Positions 43,206 through 52,321 of a stretch of 64,000 nucleotides of DNA are shown in pieces. Under the pieces are notes generated by a model. It was not told where the DNA came from. It made no database searches and saw only the letters and a list, made by a program, of their open reading frames with translations. Origin of the DNA: Bacillota bacterium. GTDB taxonomy: Bacteria; Bacillota; Clostridia; Acetivibrionales; DTU013. Made by a program: the position numbers and the translations under genes. Each line of letters starts with the position of its first letter. The first letter of the stretch is position 1. The DNA lies in NCBI GenBank assembly GCA_023418915.1, contig JAEZYU010000037.1, positions 82,417-146,416 on the forward strand, given 5' to 3'.

Positions 43206-44186
43206 CTACCGCTCTTCCCTGAAGTAGGCCTCGCCTAGGCTTGACGGCGGCTGGCTTTCAAGGTTGTTGCGCTTGCTTGCAATAACCAGTACGATGATCG
43301 TCACTAAATATGGCAGCATTTTGACTAGCTCCTGGGTTGCTCTGGTGAGTCCCGGCAAATAGATATAGAGAATGTATAATCCGCCGAACAGGAATGAGCC
43401 CCAGATCGCGTTCACCGGCTTCCACAATGCCAGGATGACCAGTGCTATAGCAAGCCAGCCCCTGTCACCGAAGCCGTTGTTGGTCCACGTTCCGCCGAGA
43501 TATTCCATAACGAAGTACAATCCACCGAGTCCGGCGATCGCAGCACCTGTTATAGTCGAGACATATTTGTAAAGTGAAACATTGATGCCTGCGGCATCTG
43601 CCGTTGCCGGGCTTTCGCCTACTGCCCTCAGGTTCAGTCCTTTTCTTGTTTTAATCAGGAAAACAGTCAGACATATAGCGATCACAACAGCCAGATAGGT
43701 CAGAAACCCATATGAAAACAGCAATCTCCCGATCACCGGTATGCTCGAAAGTCCTGGTATAGCTGCACGGTAGGCTGATGCCGTAGTGGCTACGGAAATC
43801 TGTCCAACACCGCCGGCGAGCTTGGATATGGATCCTCCGAAGAAATTACCGAAGCCCACGCCAAAGGTTGTTAATGCAAGGCCCACCACATTCTGATTTG
43901 CCCGAAGAGAAACTGTCAAAAAGCTATATATGAGCCCGCCGAGAGCGGACACCAGCAGTGTTGCCAGCAAAGAAACCAACAGCCCGACGAATCCATTGGG
44001 CTCAGTAACCGATCTTTCATAGAAGAAAGCGCCCATCAGGCCGGAGATACCGCCCATATACATTATGCCAGGGATGCCGAGATTGAGATTTCCAGACTTC
44101 TCTGTGATTATTTCACCGGAGGCACCGAAAAGAATGCTGATTCCCTGTCCGATTGCTTTTTGGATAAATGTCAATAGCAATTCCAT
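43206..44186 (-). CDS. nupQ: Nucleoside ABC transporter permease (NupQ/YufQ-like)
   Basis: 326 residues, with eight or nine hydrophobic segments. The N-terminal G-E-I-I-T-E-K-S-G-N-L-N-L-G-I-P-G-I-M-Y-M-G segment is the hallmark of the BPD_transp_2 permeases of BMP-type purine nucleoside importers. The gene follows its partner permease by one base and is last in the run riboswitch-xpt-BMP-ATPase-permease-permease. It forms half of the membrane channel. The name follows the Bacillus NupNOPQ guanosine system; exact substrate is inferred. Confidence 0.85.
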   Translation of the reverse strand: MELLLTFIQKAIGQGISILFGASGEIITEKSGNLNLGIPGIMYMGGISGLMGAFFYERSVTEPNGFVGLLVSLLATLLVSALGGLIYSFLTVSLRANQNVVGLALTTFGVGFGNFFGGSISKLAGGVGQISVATTASAYRAAIPGLSSIPVIGRLLFSYGFLTYLAVVIAICLTVFLIKTRKGLNLRAVGESPATADAAGINVSLYKYVSTITGAAIAGLGGLYFVMEYLGGTWTNNGFGDRGWLAIALVILALWKPVNAIWGSFLFGGLYILYIYLPGLTRATQELVKMLPYLVTIIVLVIASKRNNLESQPPSSLGEAYFREER

Positions 44187-44187
44187 A

Positions 44188-45303
44188 TCACTGTACCTCC
44201 TTCTTCTTCCTGCGCATCTCTACCTTGTAATTGATGAAAAACTCGCACCCTATCAGGAAAAACAACAGGATACCGGTTATTATGTCTGATGCACTCTCAT
44301 TCAAGCCATACTGGGTGGCTATCTGTATGGAACCCTGCTGCATGAATATCAGAAAAGCGGTTACTAGGATCATAGCCCACGGGTTGAATTTTGACATCCA
44401 TGCAACGATTATCGCGGTAAAACCCCTGCCTCCCCCGGTGCTTACAGAGATCGTGTGGCTTCCGCCGCTTACGATGATCGCTCCCGCCAGGCCGCAGATC
44501 GCACCGGACACGATCATTGTACGTATGATGATCTTTTTTACATCGATTCCGGCATATCTTGCCGTATTGTGGCTTTCTCCGACAACAGCTATCTCATACC
44601 CGTGCTTGCTGTATTTCATATAAATATAGATCGCTAATGTTATGGCCAATACAATGACTACATTCCATCCATAGCTCTGCCCTAAAAGCTTGGGAAACCA
44701 TCCCTTCTGGCTGGCTGAATTGATGATTCCTACGGTATTCGAGCCCGTAGGATTCTCCCAGAACACGATGCAGAAATTGATGAACTGGATCGCAACATAG
44801 TTGAGCATGAGAGTAAATAAGGTTTCATTGGTATTGAAATATGCCTTGAACACAGCAGGAATCACTCCCCAGATAATCCCCGCAAGGCTGCTGGCAGCGA
44901 AAATCAAAATTAGCAGCAGCCAGTTCGGCATGGTATCACCGAAATATATCATCATTGCTGCCGTAGCAGCACCGCCCATCAGCAGCTGTCCCTCTGCTCC
45001 TATATTCCAGAACTTCATCCTAAAGGCCGGAGTGAGTCCTATGGCAAGAATCAACAGCGTCATCATTTCACGGATCGTGACCCACAAACGCCTGGTCCTG
45101 CCTACAGCTCCGTCGATGATCCCAAGATATACCTTGATGGGGTTTTGTCCGGTGATCGCCACAATGACAAGCCCGCATACAACAAGCGCAAACGCAACTG
45201 CGGCCAATCGTATCAGCCATGCTCTTAGATTTGAAATCCCAGTGCGTTTTGTAATTCGTATCAACGGTTCTCTATTTATAATTGCATTATTTTCAACACT
45301 CAT
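44188..45303 (-). CDS. nupP: Nucleoside ABC transporter permease (NupP/YufP-like)
   Basis: 371 residues with about nine membrane segments and the family motif W-N-I-G-A-E-G-Q-L-L-M-G-G. A cytoplasmic N-terminal tail precedes the first segment, as in YufP/NupP. The ATG overlaps the ATPase stop by four bases (ATGA), so translation is coupled. It pairs with the next gene to form the heterodimeric channel of a BMP-type purine nucleoside importer. Confidence 0.87.
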   Translation of the reverse strand: MSVENNAIINREPLIRITKRTGISNLRAWLIRLAAVAFALVVCGLVIVAITGQNPIKVYLGIIDGAVGRTRRLWVTIREMMTLLILAIGLTPAFRMKFWNIGAEGQLLMGGAATAAMMIYFGDTMPNWLLLILIFAASSLAGIIWGVIPAVFKAYFNTNETLFTLMLNYVAIQFINFCIVFWENPTGSNTVGIINSASQKGWFPKLLGQSYGWNVVIVLAITLAIYIYMKYSKHGYEIAVVGESHNTARYAGIDVKKIIIRTMIVSGAICGLAGAIIVSGGSHTISVSTGGGRGFTAIIVAWMSKFNPWAMILVTAFLIFMQQGSIQIATQYGLNESASDIITGILLFFLIGCEFFINYKVEMRRKKKEVQ

Positions 45304-46835
45304 TTCGTATGTCCGCCCTTTCCCGAGCCCGTCATCATGAGTCCTAGCTCTTCTTTTGCAGACTTACGCGCATCAACGATCCCGGTCACCTTACCTCCGG
45401 CCAGTATCAGGATGCGGTCACAAAGTTCAAGCAGTACGTCCAGATCCTCGCCTACGCAAATCACTGCGACGCCCTTTTTCTTCTGCTCATTCAGAAGGTT
45501 GTAGATAGTATATGACGAATTGATATCCAGTCCGCGGACCGGATACGCCACCATCAATACAGTGGGGCTGGACGCGATTTCCCTCCCGAGCAGTATCTTC
45601 TGTACATTCCCGCCCGAAAGCTTTCGTACGGGAGTTTCTACTCCGGGTGTAGCTACATCGAGCTTATTGACTACTTCAAGCGCAAGATCCCTTGGCTTCT
45701 TGCGGTCAGCATAAAAATGCCTGCCGCTTTTATAACTCCTGAGCATCATATTGTCGGTCAGGTCCATCGATCCAACAAGACCCATCCCAAGCCTGTCCTC
45801 CGGGACAAATGCCAGACTGATATGCAGGTCTCTTATTTCGGCGGCCTTCATATCAGAAATTTTTTCAGTATTTCCCTCCGGCGAATAATACAGTATCTCG
45901 CCGCTTTCGATGGTCTGAAGACCCGCTATGGCCTCCAGCAGCTCCTTCTGTCCGCTTCCAGCGATCCCGGCGATACCAAGTATTTCGCCTCCGGATGCCT
46001 GGAAGGATACTTCCTTTAAAATGGTCAGTCCTTCCTTGTTTTTACTTGTTATTCCCCGTACTTCTATTCTTTTCTGTGGCTCAACCGGATCAGTACGGTC
46101 AATATCCAGACTGACCTTCGAGCCTACCATCATTTCGGCCAATGAATTAACCGTAACATCTGCGGTATTTACGGTACCGATGTACCTGCCCTTTCGCAGT
46201 ACGGCGACACGGTCCGATAATTCAAGTACCTCATTGAGCTTATGGGTAATGATGATTATGGATTTACCTGCATTTCTCATGTTGCGCAGAACGTCAAAAA
46301 GCTTTTGAGTCTCCTGCGGTGTCAAAACCGCCGTAGGTTCATCCAGAATCAGGATATCAGCGCCGCGGTATATCACCTTAACGATCTCAACCGTTTGTTT
46401 TTGTGATACGGACATGTCGTAAATCTTTTGCGAGGGGTTCAGGTCAAAGCCATATTTCTTAGCCAACTCATCGATCTCCGCTATGACTTGGTTCATTTTC
46501 AGGAGTTCCTTGCCTGAAAGGCCCAAAATGATATTTTCTGCAGCCGATAAAAGGCTGATCAGTTTGAAATGCTGATGGATCATACCGATCCCTAGCGCAA
46601 AAGAATCTTTAGGAGAGCGTATAGTCACCTCTCTGCCATTAACAAAGATCTGGCCCTCATCCGGAAAATAAATTCCCGAAAGCATGTTCATCAGAGTCGT
46701 TTTACCGCTGCCGTTCTCCCCCAGTACGGAAAGGATCTCACCCTTTTGTACAGACAGGCTGACATTGTCATTTGCTATGACATCGCCGAATCGTTTCGTG
46801 ACATTCTTCAGCTCAATTGCGTTTTCCTGTTTCAC
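45300..46835 (-). CDS. nupO: Nucleoside ABC transporter ATPase, two ABC domains (NupO/YufO-like)
   Basis: 511 residues with two ABC cassettes, as in sugar and nucleoside importers. The first has G-E-N-G-S-G-K-T, then a changed signature (M-S-V-S-Q-K-Q-T-V-E-I) and I-L-D-E-P-T-A-V-L-T-P. The second has G-I-A-G-S-G-Q-K-E-L instead of a canonical Walker A and the signature L-S-G-G-N-V-Q-K. This asymmetric pattern is normal for the family. It lies 78 bases after the BMP lipoprotein gene, across a hairpin, and overlaps the next permease gene. It powers purine nucleoside uptake. Confidence 0.9.
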   Translation of the reverse strand: MKQENAIELKNVTKRFGDVIANDNVSLSVQKGEILSVLGENGSGKTTLMNMLSGIYFPDEGQIFVNGREVTIRSPKDSFALGIGMIHQHFKLISLLSAAENIILGLSGKELLKMNQVIAEIDELAKKYGFDLNPSQKIYDMSVSQKQTVEIVKVIYRGADILILDEPTAVLTPQETQKLFDVLRNMRNAGKSIIIITHKLNEVLELSDRVAVLRKGRYIGTVNTADVTVNSLAEMMVGSKVSLDIDRTDPVEPQKRIEVRGITSKNKEGLTILKEVSFQASGGEILGIAGIAGSGQKELLEAIAGLQTIESGEILYYSPEGNTEKISDMKAAEIRDLHISLAFVPEDRLGMGLVGSMDLTDNMMLRSYKSGRHFYADRKKPRDLALEVVNKLDVATPGVETPVRKLSGGNVQKILLGREIASSPTVLMVAYPVRGLDINSSYTIYNLLNEQKKKGVAVICVGEDLDVLLELCDRILILAGGKVTGIVDARKSAKEELGLMMTGSGKGGHTK

Positions 46836-46864
46836 AAAAATCCTCCGCCTATGAAAAACATTTT

Positions 46865-46891
46865 GCGGAACTGCTGTTACAACAGTTCCGC
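46865..46891 (-). terminator. Hairpin between BMP lipoprotein and ATPase genes
   Basis: GCGGAACTG and CAGTTCCGC form a perfect nine-pair stem with a nine-base loop. It is followed on the minus strand by AAAATGTTTTTC. It probably lowers read-through from the highly expressed lipoprotein gene into the ATPase gene. Confidence 0.55.
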
Positions 46892-46913
46892 ATTTGTTAA
46901 AAATTAATAATAA

Positions 46914-48110
46914 TTATTTTGTTTTTTCATTGATGCCGTCGATCCTCAGGTCAAATGCCGGTGAAGAGATCAGTTCGGATTCATGGAAGTATCCGTCCTT
47001 AACATAGTCGGCATATTTACCAAAGTTTTCGGCATCGGATGATATCAGGTCTTCTATGGTCTTGCCGCCGACTGTAAAGGTCTTCGTATCAAATACATGC
47101 AAAGTACCTGCTTTGAGGGCTTCTTCCACTTCTTTGACCTTGTCGGCTGTTCCATCGACGACAGTTTTATCATTTAATGCAGAAATGGCCACAGCTCCGT
47201 CCTTGTATCCCTGGCACCAGTCAGTAGCGATTGCAGTACCGTCGATCACGCTCTTTACGGCATAGGTGTAATAGGGTCCCCAGTTGATTGTTGCAGATGT
47301 CAGTGCAGCGTTGGGAGCTACAGAGATCATGTCAACATTATATCCAACACACGGTACGCCTGCTTTTTCACAAGCGGTAGGAGCACCGGTCGTATCGGCA
47401 TGCTGACTGATAAGTACGCAGCCGTCAGCGATCAGCTGAGTGGCAACTTCGTTTTCGCCCGCCATATCAGCCCAGCTGTTGGTGTACTGTACTTCCATGG
47501 TCACCGTGGGAACAATGCTCTTTGCTCCGAGGTAGAAGGAAGTGAAGCCTGAAACCACTTCAGCGTATGGATATGCGCCGACATAGCCCATCTTTGCCTG
47601 ATCGGCAGTAATATTTCCGCTGTCGATCATTTCCTGAAGCTTAAGGCCTGCTGCGACGCCCGAAACATAACGGGATTCGTAAACAGCTGTGAAATAATTA
47701 TGTACGTTAGGCAGCCCCGAAGATTTAGCCTGATAACCTGTTGCATGGCAGAACTGGATCTCAGGAAACTCTCTTGCAGCCTGAAGCATATAGCTCTCAT
47801 GGCCGAAGCTGTTTGCAAATATGATGGTGCATCCCTGATCAGCCATATCAACGGCCGCATCATAGCTGGACTCATCTTCTTTGATGTTTGTCTTCTCGAT
47901 CACCTGTTCATCCGACAGGCCAAGCGTTTTTTTCATTTGGTCGATCCCTGCCATATGGGCAGCTGAATAGCCTTCGTTTTCATCGCCGATGTACATTATT
48001 CCGACCTTGATTGCCTTACCTGTCTTGCCATCATCAGCTGCATTGCCGCAACCGGCAAAAAGGCTGACGATCATCACCACTGCAAGTGCTAGAATTAATG
48101 CTCTTTTCAT
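46914..48110 (-). CDS. nupN: BMP-family purine nucleoside-binding lipoprotein
   Basis: 398 residues. The lipoprotein signal ends in the lipobox F-A-G-C-G-N. The mature protein has the BMP fold: V-G-I-M-Y-I-G-D, a Y-D-A-A-V-D-M-A-D-Q-G-C-T-I-I-F segment, A-K-M-G-Y-V-G-A-Y-P and I-S-Q-H-A-D-T-T-G. This matches PnrA/NupN-type nucleoside binders. AGGAGG sits 8 bases before the ATG. It follows xpt by 107 bases and may be read both from the riboswitch-controlled message and from a nearby promoter containing a 15-base element shared with the aldo/keto reductase promoter. Confidence 0.9.
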   Translation of the reverse strand: MKRALILALAVVMIVSLFAGCGNAADDGKTGKAIKVGIMYIGDENEGYSAAHMAGIDQMKKTLGLSDEQVIEKTNIKEDESSYDAAVDMADQGCTIIFANSFGHESYMLQAAREFPEIQFCHATGYQAKSSGLPNVHNYFTAVYESRYVSGVAAGLKLQEMIDSGNITADQAKMGYVGAYPYAEVVSGFTSFYLGAKSIVPTVTMEVQYTNSWADMAGENEVATQLIADGCVLISQHADTTGAPTACEKAGVPCVGYNVDMISVAPNAALTSATINWGPYYTYAVKSVIDGTAIATDWCQGYKDGAVAISALNDKTVVDGTADKVKEVEEALKAGTLHVFDTKTFTVGGKTIEDLISSDAENFGKYADYVKDGYFHESELISSPAFDLRIDGINEKTK

Positions 48111-48149
48111 TAAGTAAATCCTCCTGATTCTTTCTGTCTTTTAGACTTA

Positions 48150-48164
48150 TATAACACTTCGGTT
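48150..48164 (-). promoter_or_regulatory. Shared AACCGAAGTGTTATA element upstream of the BMP gene
   Basis: Identical over 15 bases to the element at 29027-29041. Here it overlaps a TATATA box 40 bases before the BMP ATG. Promoter or operator role is inferred. Confidence 0.4.
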
Positions 48165-48167
48165 AAA

Positions 48168-48198
48168 AGAAAATTTATCTATTGTCGAAAAATTTTCT
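48168..48198 (-). terminator. Possible AU-rich terminator after xpt
   Basis: AGAAAATTT and AAATTTTCT (nine pairs) with a 13-base loop, followed on the minus strand by TTTT. Weak and AU-only, so read-through to the BMP gene is expected. Confidence 0.35.
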
Positions 48199-48217
48199 TA
48201 CCAAATCATAAATATCC

Positions 48218-48787
48218 TTATCTGAAAACGATTTTTCCCTCAGCCATCGAATCAACGATCGCCAGGGATTCCAGCCTTATGCCATTACTGCGTAATTCCT
48301 TCCCGCCCTGCTGAAAACCTTTTTCGATCACTATCCCGACTCCGGCCAGCGACGCTTTCGCCTGACTGACAATACTGACCAGCCCATTTACCGCATTTCC
48401 CGCCGCAAGGAAATCATCCAGGATCAGCACATGATCATCTTCACCCAGATATTTTCTTGATATTCTGATCTTATAGTTTTTTTGACGCGTAAATGAATAC
48501 ACATTACTCTCAAAAACCTCGGAATCCAGATTTGTTGCCTCGGTTTTTTTTGCAAAAACAACAGGCACTCCAAGGTGAATTGCAGTAAAACAGGCAATTG
48601 CAATGCCTGAAGCCTCTACTGTCAATATCTTTGTTATTTTTTGATCTTCGAATCTTTTCTTGAATTCCAATCCGATGTTGTTTAAAAGAGACACATCAAG
48701 TTGATGGTTCAGAAAACTGTCTACCTTGAGAATATGTGAGCCTATTGCATAGCCTTCTGTCAATATTTTCTGCTTCAATTCTTCCAT
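48218..48787 (-). CDS. xpt: Xanthine phosphoribosyltransferase
   Basis: 189 residues, the standard Xpt length, with I-L-K-V-D-S-F-L-N-H-Q-L-D near the N-terminus and the PRPP-binding V-L-I-L-D-D-F-L-A-A-G-N-A. It converts xanthine and PRPP to XMP in the cytoplasm for purine salvage. It is preceded by a guanine-type riboswitch aptamer and followed by a complete BMP-type nucleoside importer, which matches a purine salvage regulon. An AAGGGG tract lies 13 bases before the ATG, rather far for a ribosome binding site, and may be masked by pairing with sequence just after the aptamer. Confidence 0.93.
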   Translation of the reverse strand: MEELKQKILTEGYAIGSHILKVDSFLNHQLDVSLLNNIGLEFKKRFEDQKITKILTVEASGIAIACFTAIHLGVPVVFAKKTEATNLDSEVFESNVYSFTRQKNYKIRISRKYLGEDDHVLILDDFLAAGNAVNGLVSIVSQAKASLAGVGIVIEKGFQQGGKELRSNGIRLESLAIVDSMAEGKIVFR

Positions 48788-48852
48788 GATCAGATTAATA
48801 CCCCTTCAGTCCATAAAATCGGCAATGGCAAAGAGGTATCCTTAAATGAGAC

Positions 48853-48917
48853 CTCGTAGCCGGCTGTTAACGGCAGCCTGTAGATACTTTCGGACCTTAT
48901 CACCGAAATTATACGAG
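48853..48917 (-). ncRNA. Purine riboswitch aptamer, guanine type
   Basis: On the minus strand P1 pairs CTCGTA with TACGAG, P2 pairs TTTCGG with CCGAAA, and P3 pairs GGCTG with CAGCC. Loop L2 (GATAAGG) and L3 (CCGTTAA) have the G-G and C-C needed for loop-loop pairing. J2/3 reads TATCTAC with the conserved T-C-T-A-C. The ligand-pairing base is C (position 74), so guanine, hypoxanthine or xanthine is expected. J3/1 carries G where A73 is usual, and the top of P3 has an A-G mismatch. It lies 66 bases before xpt. Downstream GATACCTCTT can pair with AAGGGGTATT, suggesting translational control. Confidence 0.85.
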
Positions 48918-48976
48918 AATGCGACAAATTTGTAGTCTTCTTTGATATTTTAGCTTGTAAACAGATAAAAAGCAAT

Positions 48977-49004
48977 GGGGTCAGGCTTGAAATATTCCCT
49001 TTTC
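48977..49004 (+). repeat. GGGGTCAGG-family repeat, copy 4
   Basis: GGGGTCAGGCTTGAAA followed by TATTCCCTTTTC, the same 28 bases as copy 2. It lies between the purine riboswitch and the GH120 gene. Confidence 0.7.
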
Positions 49005-49027
49005 CAAAAACTGTTGAATTATTGTAC

Positions 49028-49056
49028 CGCCGCACAAATACTGTGTGTGTGCGGCG
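49028..49056 (-). terminator. Hairpin after the GH120 gene
   Basis: CGCCGCAC and GTGCGGCG form an eight-pair GC-rich stem 12 bases after the GH120 stop codon. The following minus-strand sequence is only moderately T-rich (ACAATAATTC), so termination strength is uncertain, but it marks the end of the glycosidase operon. Confidence 0.5.
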
Positions 49057-49067
49057 ATACAAAACTA

Positions 49068-51080
49068 TTATTTAAATGAAAACTCGAATCTCTTCTTGCC
49101 GGTCACATGGAACGGTCCGGGGACTGCGCCTTTACTGCGTGATTCACCAAAAACGTCCGTATCAAAGCAGTAGGGTGAACCATCGGGTTTTTCAAAAAGC
49201 TGTTCGGTTTGGAATCCGAATCCGAGTATCTCGGTAGTTATTATTTCAGCGGCATTTTCAATAAGCAATTCAGGTTTTGTTATTTCGATAATGACCTTTT
49301 TATTCTCCCTGTCGATCATATATTCGATTCCTGAATCTTCATATACTTTCGCACCCTTTTCCTTTTTATACGGAATCGCTTTATTGAAGTAAACATTGTT
49401 TTCGATATAAACAGCCAGTGGATCGGGATTGGAAAGGCTTGCGTATGACGGCTTAGCATCTTCGTCATCTTTTATTTCGCCCGTAAAGAATCTCCGCATT
49501 TTTTCCCACGGCTTCTCATCATCCGGTCCGGGGCAATTATTGTAAACAGCTGTTCCAACAGGATATGACAAGAATGCGCCTGAGAATGGTGTTATTTCTT
49601 CGGGCTTTAAAATGTCGTTACCAAAAAAACTTTCCTGATAAGGCTCATCCGAGCGGGTGTCACCCTTTTTTCGGAGAAAAACGTTATTGTAATAGCGGTC
49701 GTCGCCGCCTGTAAATCTGTTCATTCCGGCAATCGAGGTGCTGTGAGGAACATGGTAGGGCGTGTGCCTGTTCAATTCCTTTCCGGTGGATATTGTTCCG
49801 GCAATGAGGTTATGAATAAGCGCACAGCTGTGGCCGAGCGTTTTGAACGAATGACCGGAAAGCAGGATATTATGGTCAAGCATTGTAGGTCCATGGCTAA
49901 CCTCAATCAGTATATCCTCACTGTCATTTCCAAATACGACATTATTGCAGACACGTGTCCCCTGTGCCTGCCAATCCAGCCAAATACCTCTGAAGGAGTC
50001 GTGGATCACATTGTCTCTGATAATAGTATCGATTGCGGCATGCAGCTTTATCCCGCCGACTTCAGCGCCCTCAAACTCCCTCTTATGCCTTATATGGTGA
50101 ATATGATTGTTTTCGATCAGACTGAAAACACATCCCAGATGCCCGACAATACCTGCCTGCCCACAGTTATATATATGGTTATTGCGAACAATGTGACTGC
50201 CTATGTTATCCCTGTTCCAGCCGTTGTTGAACGCTCTGAAGATAACCTCCTGCTCCCGCTGATGACCCATTTTGGTAAAAATGCTCGTCCACTCGTTTTG
50301 ACCGGTACTTTCCTCTTTACCAAGACTAATGCCGCTGCAGCGGGAATCGCTTATGGTGTTGTTCTCTATTATCCAGCCCTTGCTCCAATGAGGGCCGATC
50401 AAGCCCTCCTGCAAAGCGGTGGGCGGCGCCCACTGAGTAGCGGCCTGCTTCATTGTAAAGCCGCGAACCGTTATGTAGTTGCGGCCGGGATTAGCAGGCC
50501 AGAAGCAGAAACGGCGGACATTTATCTCAACGTTTCCTTTTGACGGATCCCCTCCCTGGAAGTTGGCATAGATAGTGGTATTACGCTCATCAACTTCAGC
50601 ATACCACGCATATATAGAAAACTCGGGCTCAAAGGAGGTTTCCGACTTTTGGGGATTACGCACTGCTTCAACAGAGACTGCCTCGTACATAGCATGTCCA
50701 TCCAGGTAAACTTCTCCGAGATGAAAAACTCTGTCTCTTGTAAAAAGCCAGTCCCCGAATAAAGCTTCACTGTACGGGTTAAAGTCGTTAAAAAGCTTGT
50801 TGTCGATAACCGTTTTCCATATGTTGCCGTCCTTCTCCCATCCTGTGATGACTTCAGAGCCCGTGATAACCACATTTTCGCCTTCAGCTGCCTGATAAAT
50901 TATTCGTTGAGCTGAAGTGCCGCCGCATTTTGGGCTTACCCATTCGCGGTAAACTCCTTCATGGACAGTAATGACATCACCCGGTTTTGCGACATATGCA
51001 GCCTTACTGATAGTCAAAAAAGGCTGCGCCTCCGTCCCTGGGTTCAAATCACTTCCGGTCTTCTTAACGCTGTAATTCAT
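49068..51080 (-). CDS. GH120 beta-xylosidase-like glycoside hydrolase
   Basis: 670 residues, cytoplasmic (no signal peptide). It begins with V-K-K-T-G-S-D-L-N-P-G-T-E-A-Q-P-F and follows the right-handed parallel beta-helix sequence of GH120 closely. Conserved blocks include V-H-E-G-V-Y-R-E-W-V, W-A-P-P-T-A and I-K-L-H-A-A-I-D. The likely catalytic acids are Asp369 (G-I-W-L-D-W-Q-A-Q-G-T-R-V) and Glu393 (I-L-I-E-V-S-H-G-P), matching the Asp382/Glu405 pair I recall for the Thermoanaerobacterium enzyme. GH120 releases xylose from xylo-oligosaccharides. It is last in a four-gene arabinoxylan cluster. Confidence 0.85.
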   Translation of the reverse strand: MNYSVKKTGSDLNPGTEAQPFLTISKAAYVAKPGDVITVHEGVYREWVSPKCGGTSAQRIIYQAAEGENVVITGSEVITGWEKDGNIWKTVIDNKLFNDFNPYSEALFGDWLFTRDRVFHLGEVYLDGHAMYEAVSVEAVRNPQKSETSFEPEFSIYAWYAEVDERNTTIYANFQGGDPSKGNVEINVRRFCFWPANPGRNYITVRGFTMKQAATQWAPPTALQEGLIGPHWSKGWIIENNTISDSRCSGISLGKEESTGQNEWTSIFTKMGHQREQEVIFRAFNNGWNRDNIGSHIVRNNHIYNCGQAGIVGHLGCVFSLIENNHIHHIRHKREFEGAEVGGIKLHAAIDTIIRDNVIHDSFRGIWLDWQAQGTRVCNNVVFGNDSEDILIEVSHGPTMLDHNILLSGHSFKTLGHSCALIHNLIAGTISTGKELNRHTPYHVPHSTSIAGMNRFTGGDDRYYNNVFLRKKGDTRSDEPYQESFFGNDILKPEEITPFSGAFLSYPVGTAVYNNCPGPDDEKPWEKMRRFFTGEIKDDEDAKPSYASLSNPDPLAVYIENNVYFNKAIPYKKEKGAKVYEDSGIEYMIDRENKKVIIEITKPELLIENAAEIITTEILGFGFQTEQLFEKPDGSPYCFDTDVFGESRSKGAVPGPFHVTGKKRFEFSFK

Positions 51081-51160
51081 AATATTTCTCCTCGTATTTA
51101 GCCGTTTTGACGTTGATCATTGTTATTGAATCATCGATATGGAAATAGCACCGGACCCCC

Positions 51161-52321
51161 TTACAGGCAGCCGTTGGCAACAGCCCTTACACGGAGATGG
51201 TGGTATTCCTCCATATTTGGCTCCATCTGGTGCATGTACACTATGGATGAGCCTTCCTGCGGGTCTATGGAGACATAGGTGCCAAGCGCTCCCGTCCATC
51301 CGAATTCTCCCACAGAGCCGTTTGAGTGCCCCTGTGCAGTACTCATCAGTGTTCTGACGCCAAGACCGTAACCATACCCGGCCAGGTACGAATTTGTGAA
51401 ATCTTCGAGCTGTTCATCGCTTAGATGATTTGCCCGCATCAAATCAATGGTCTTTCTTCCGATGATTCTTTCTCCATTATAGCTGCCGCCGTTTGCAAGC
51501 ATCTGTGAGAATTTCAGATAATCTCTTACAGTGGAATAAAGCCCTGCTCCTCCCATTTCATAGATTGCATCAGGTTGGTGGAATTCATCCAGAAATCCTG
51601 GCACCTTATTCATGCTGCCATCTTTTTCTTTAACATAAAGTGAAACCATCCTGCTTTCGATCTCGTCCCGGTATCGATAGCCGGTATCCTTCATGCCCAG
51701 AGGGTCGAATATTTCATCCTGTAAAAACTGCCCGACTGTTTTGCCGGAAACCAGCTGGATCAAAGCGGCAACGATATCATGCCCGTATCCATACAGCCAG
51801 TGGGTACCCGGTTCAAACGCAACAGGTACACTGCCCATTGCACGCACTTCGGTCACTATGTCATATTTCCCATGCTTCTTCGTCAATTCACCCTTGACCC
51901 TTTCCATTTCCTTTGCGGTTGGAAAATTGCCGAAGGTATAGGGCATGCCAACGGCCATTGTAAACGCATGCTTGATCAGCATAGGGTTTTTTGCTCTGCG
52001 TATTTCAACATTACCGTTGGGCTGATTGACAAAAATGTGAGTATCGCGGTATTCTGGAAAGTATTCATATAAAGGTTCATTCAGCAGAAATTTGCCTCTT
52101 TCAAAAAGCATCATCGCTGCTGTGCAGACGATCACCTTTGTCATGGAAAAAAGGCGGTAAACCGTATCTTCGGTGACCGGCCTCCCATCTTCAAGATCGG
52201 CATACCCAAAATACCCCTCATACAGGGTCTTCCCATTTTTAGCTACTGCACAGCCGCAGCCTGCCGGCCCATTCTTCGTAAAGCTCTCCAATAGCCTTGA
52301 AAGGTCATCAAATTTCGCCAT
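51161..52321 (-). CDS. Serine hydrolase of the beta-lactamase class C family
   Basis: About 386 residues from the ATG at 52321, which has GGGGAGG seven bases upstream. S-M-T-K (Ser59-Lys62) is the S-x-x-K catalytic motif, and a Y-G-Y-G-H-D segment sits where Y-x-N is found. Late in the sequence H-S-N-G-S-V-G-E-F-G-W-T-G matches the H/K-T-G region of esterase-type members. No signal peptide is visible, so it works inside the cell. Family members include EstB-like esterases. Placed between GH51 and GH120 genes, it may remove acetyl or feruloyl groups from imported xylo-oligosaccharides; this is an inference from context. Confidence 0.8.
   Translation of the reverse strand: MAKFDDLSRLLESFTKNGPAGCGCAVAKNGKTLYEGYFGYADLEDGRPVTEDTVYRLFSMTKVIVCTAAMMLFERGKFLLNEPLYEYFPEYRDTHIFVNQPNGNVEIRRAKNPMLIKHAFTMAVGMPYTFGNFPTAKEMERVKGELTKKHGKYDIVTEVRAMGSVPVAFEPGTHWLYGYGHDIVAALIQLVSGKTVGQFLQDEIFDPLGMKDTGYRYRDEIESRMVSLYVKEKDGSMNKVPGFLDEFHQPDAIYEMGGAGLYSTVRDYLKFSQMLANGGSYNGERIIGRKTIDLMRANHLSDEQLEDFTNSYLAGYGYGLGVRTLMSTAQGHSNGSVGEFGWTGALGTYVSIDPQEGSSIVYMHQMEPNMEEYHHLRVRAVANGCL

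Noticed and set aside
48790..49062. Open frame of 90 codons upstream of xpt
   Set aside because: It overlaps the purine riboswitch and a dispersed repeat, has no ribosome binding site and reads as random protein.
49743..50543. 266-codon plus-strand frame opposite GH120
   Set aside because: Antisense of a conserved GH120 coding region; no ribosome binding site or family resemblance.
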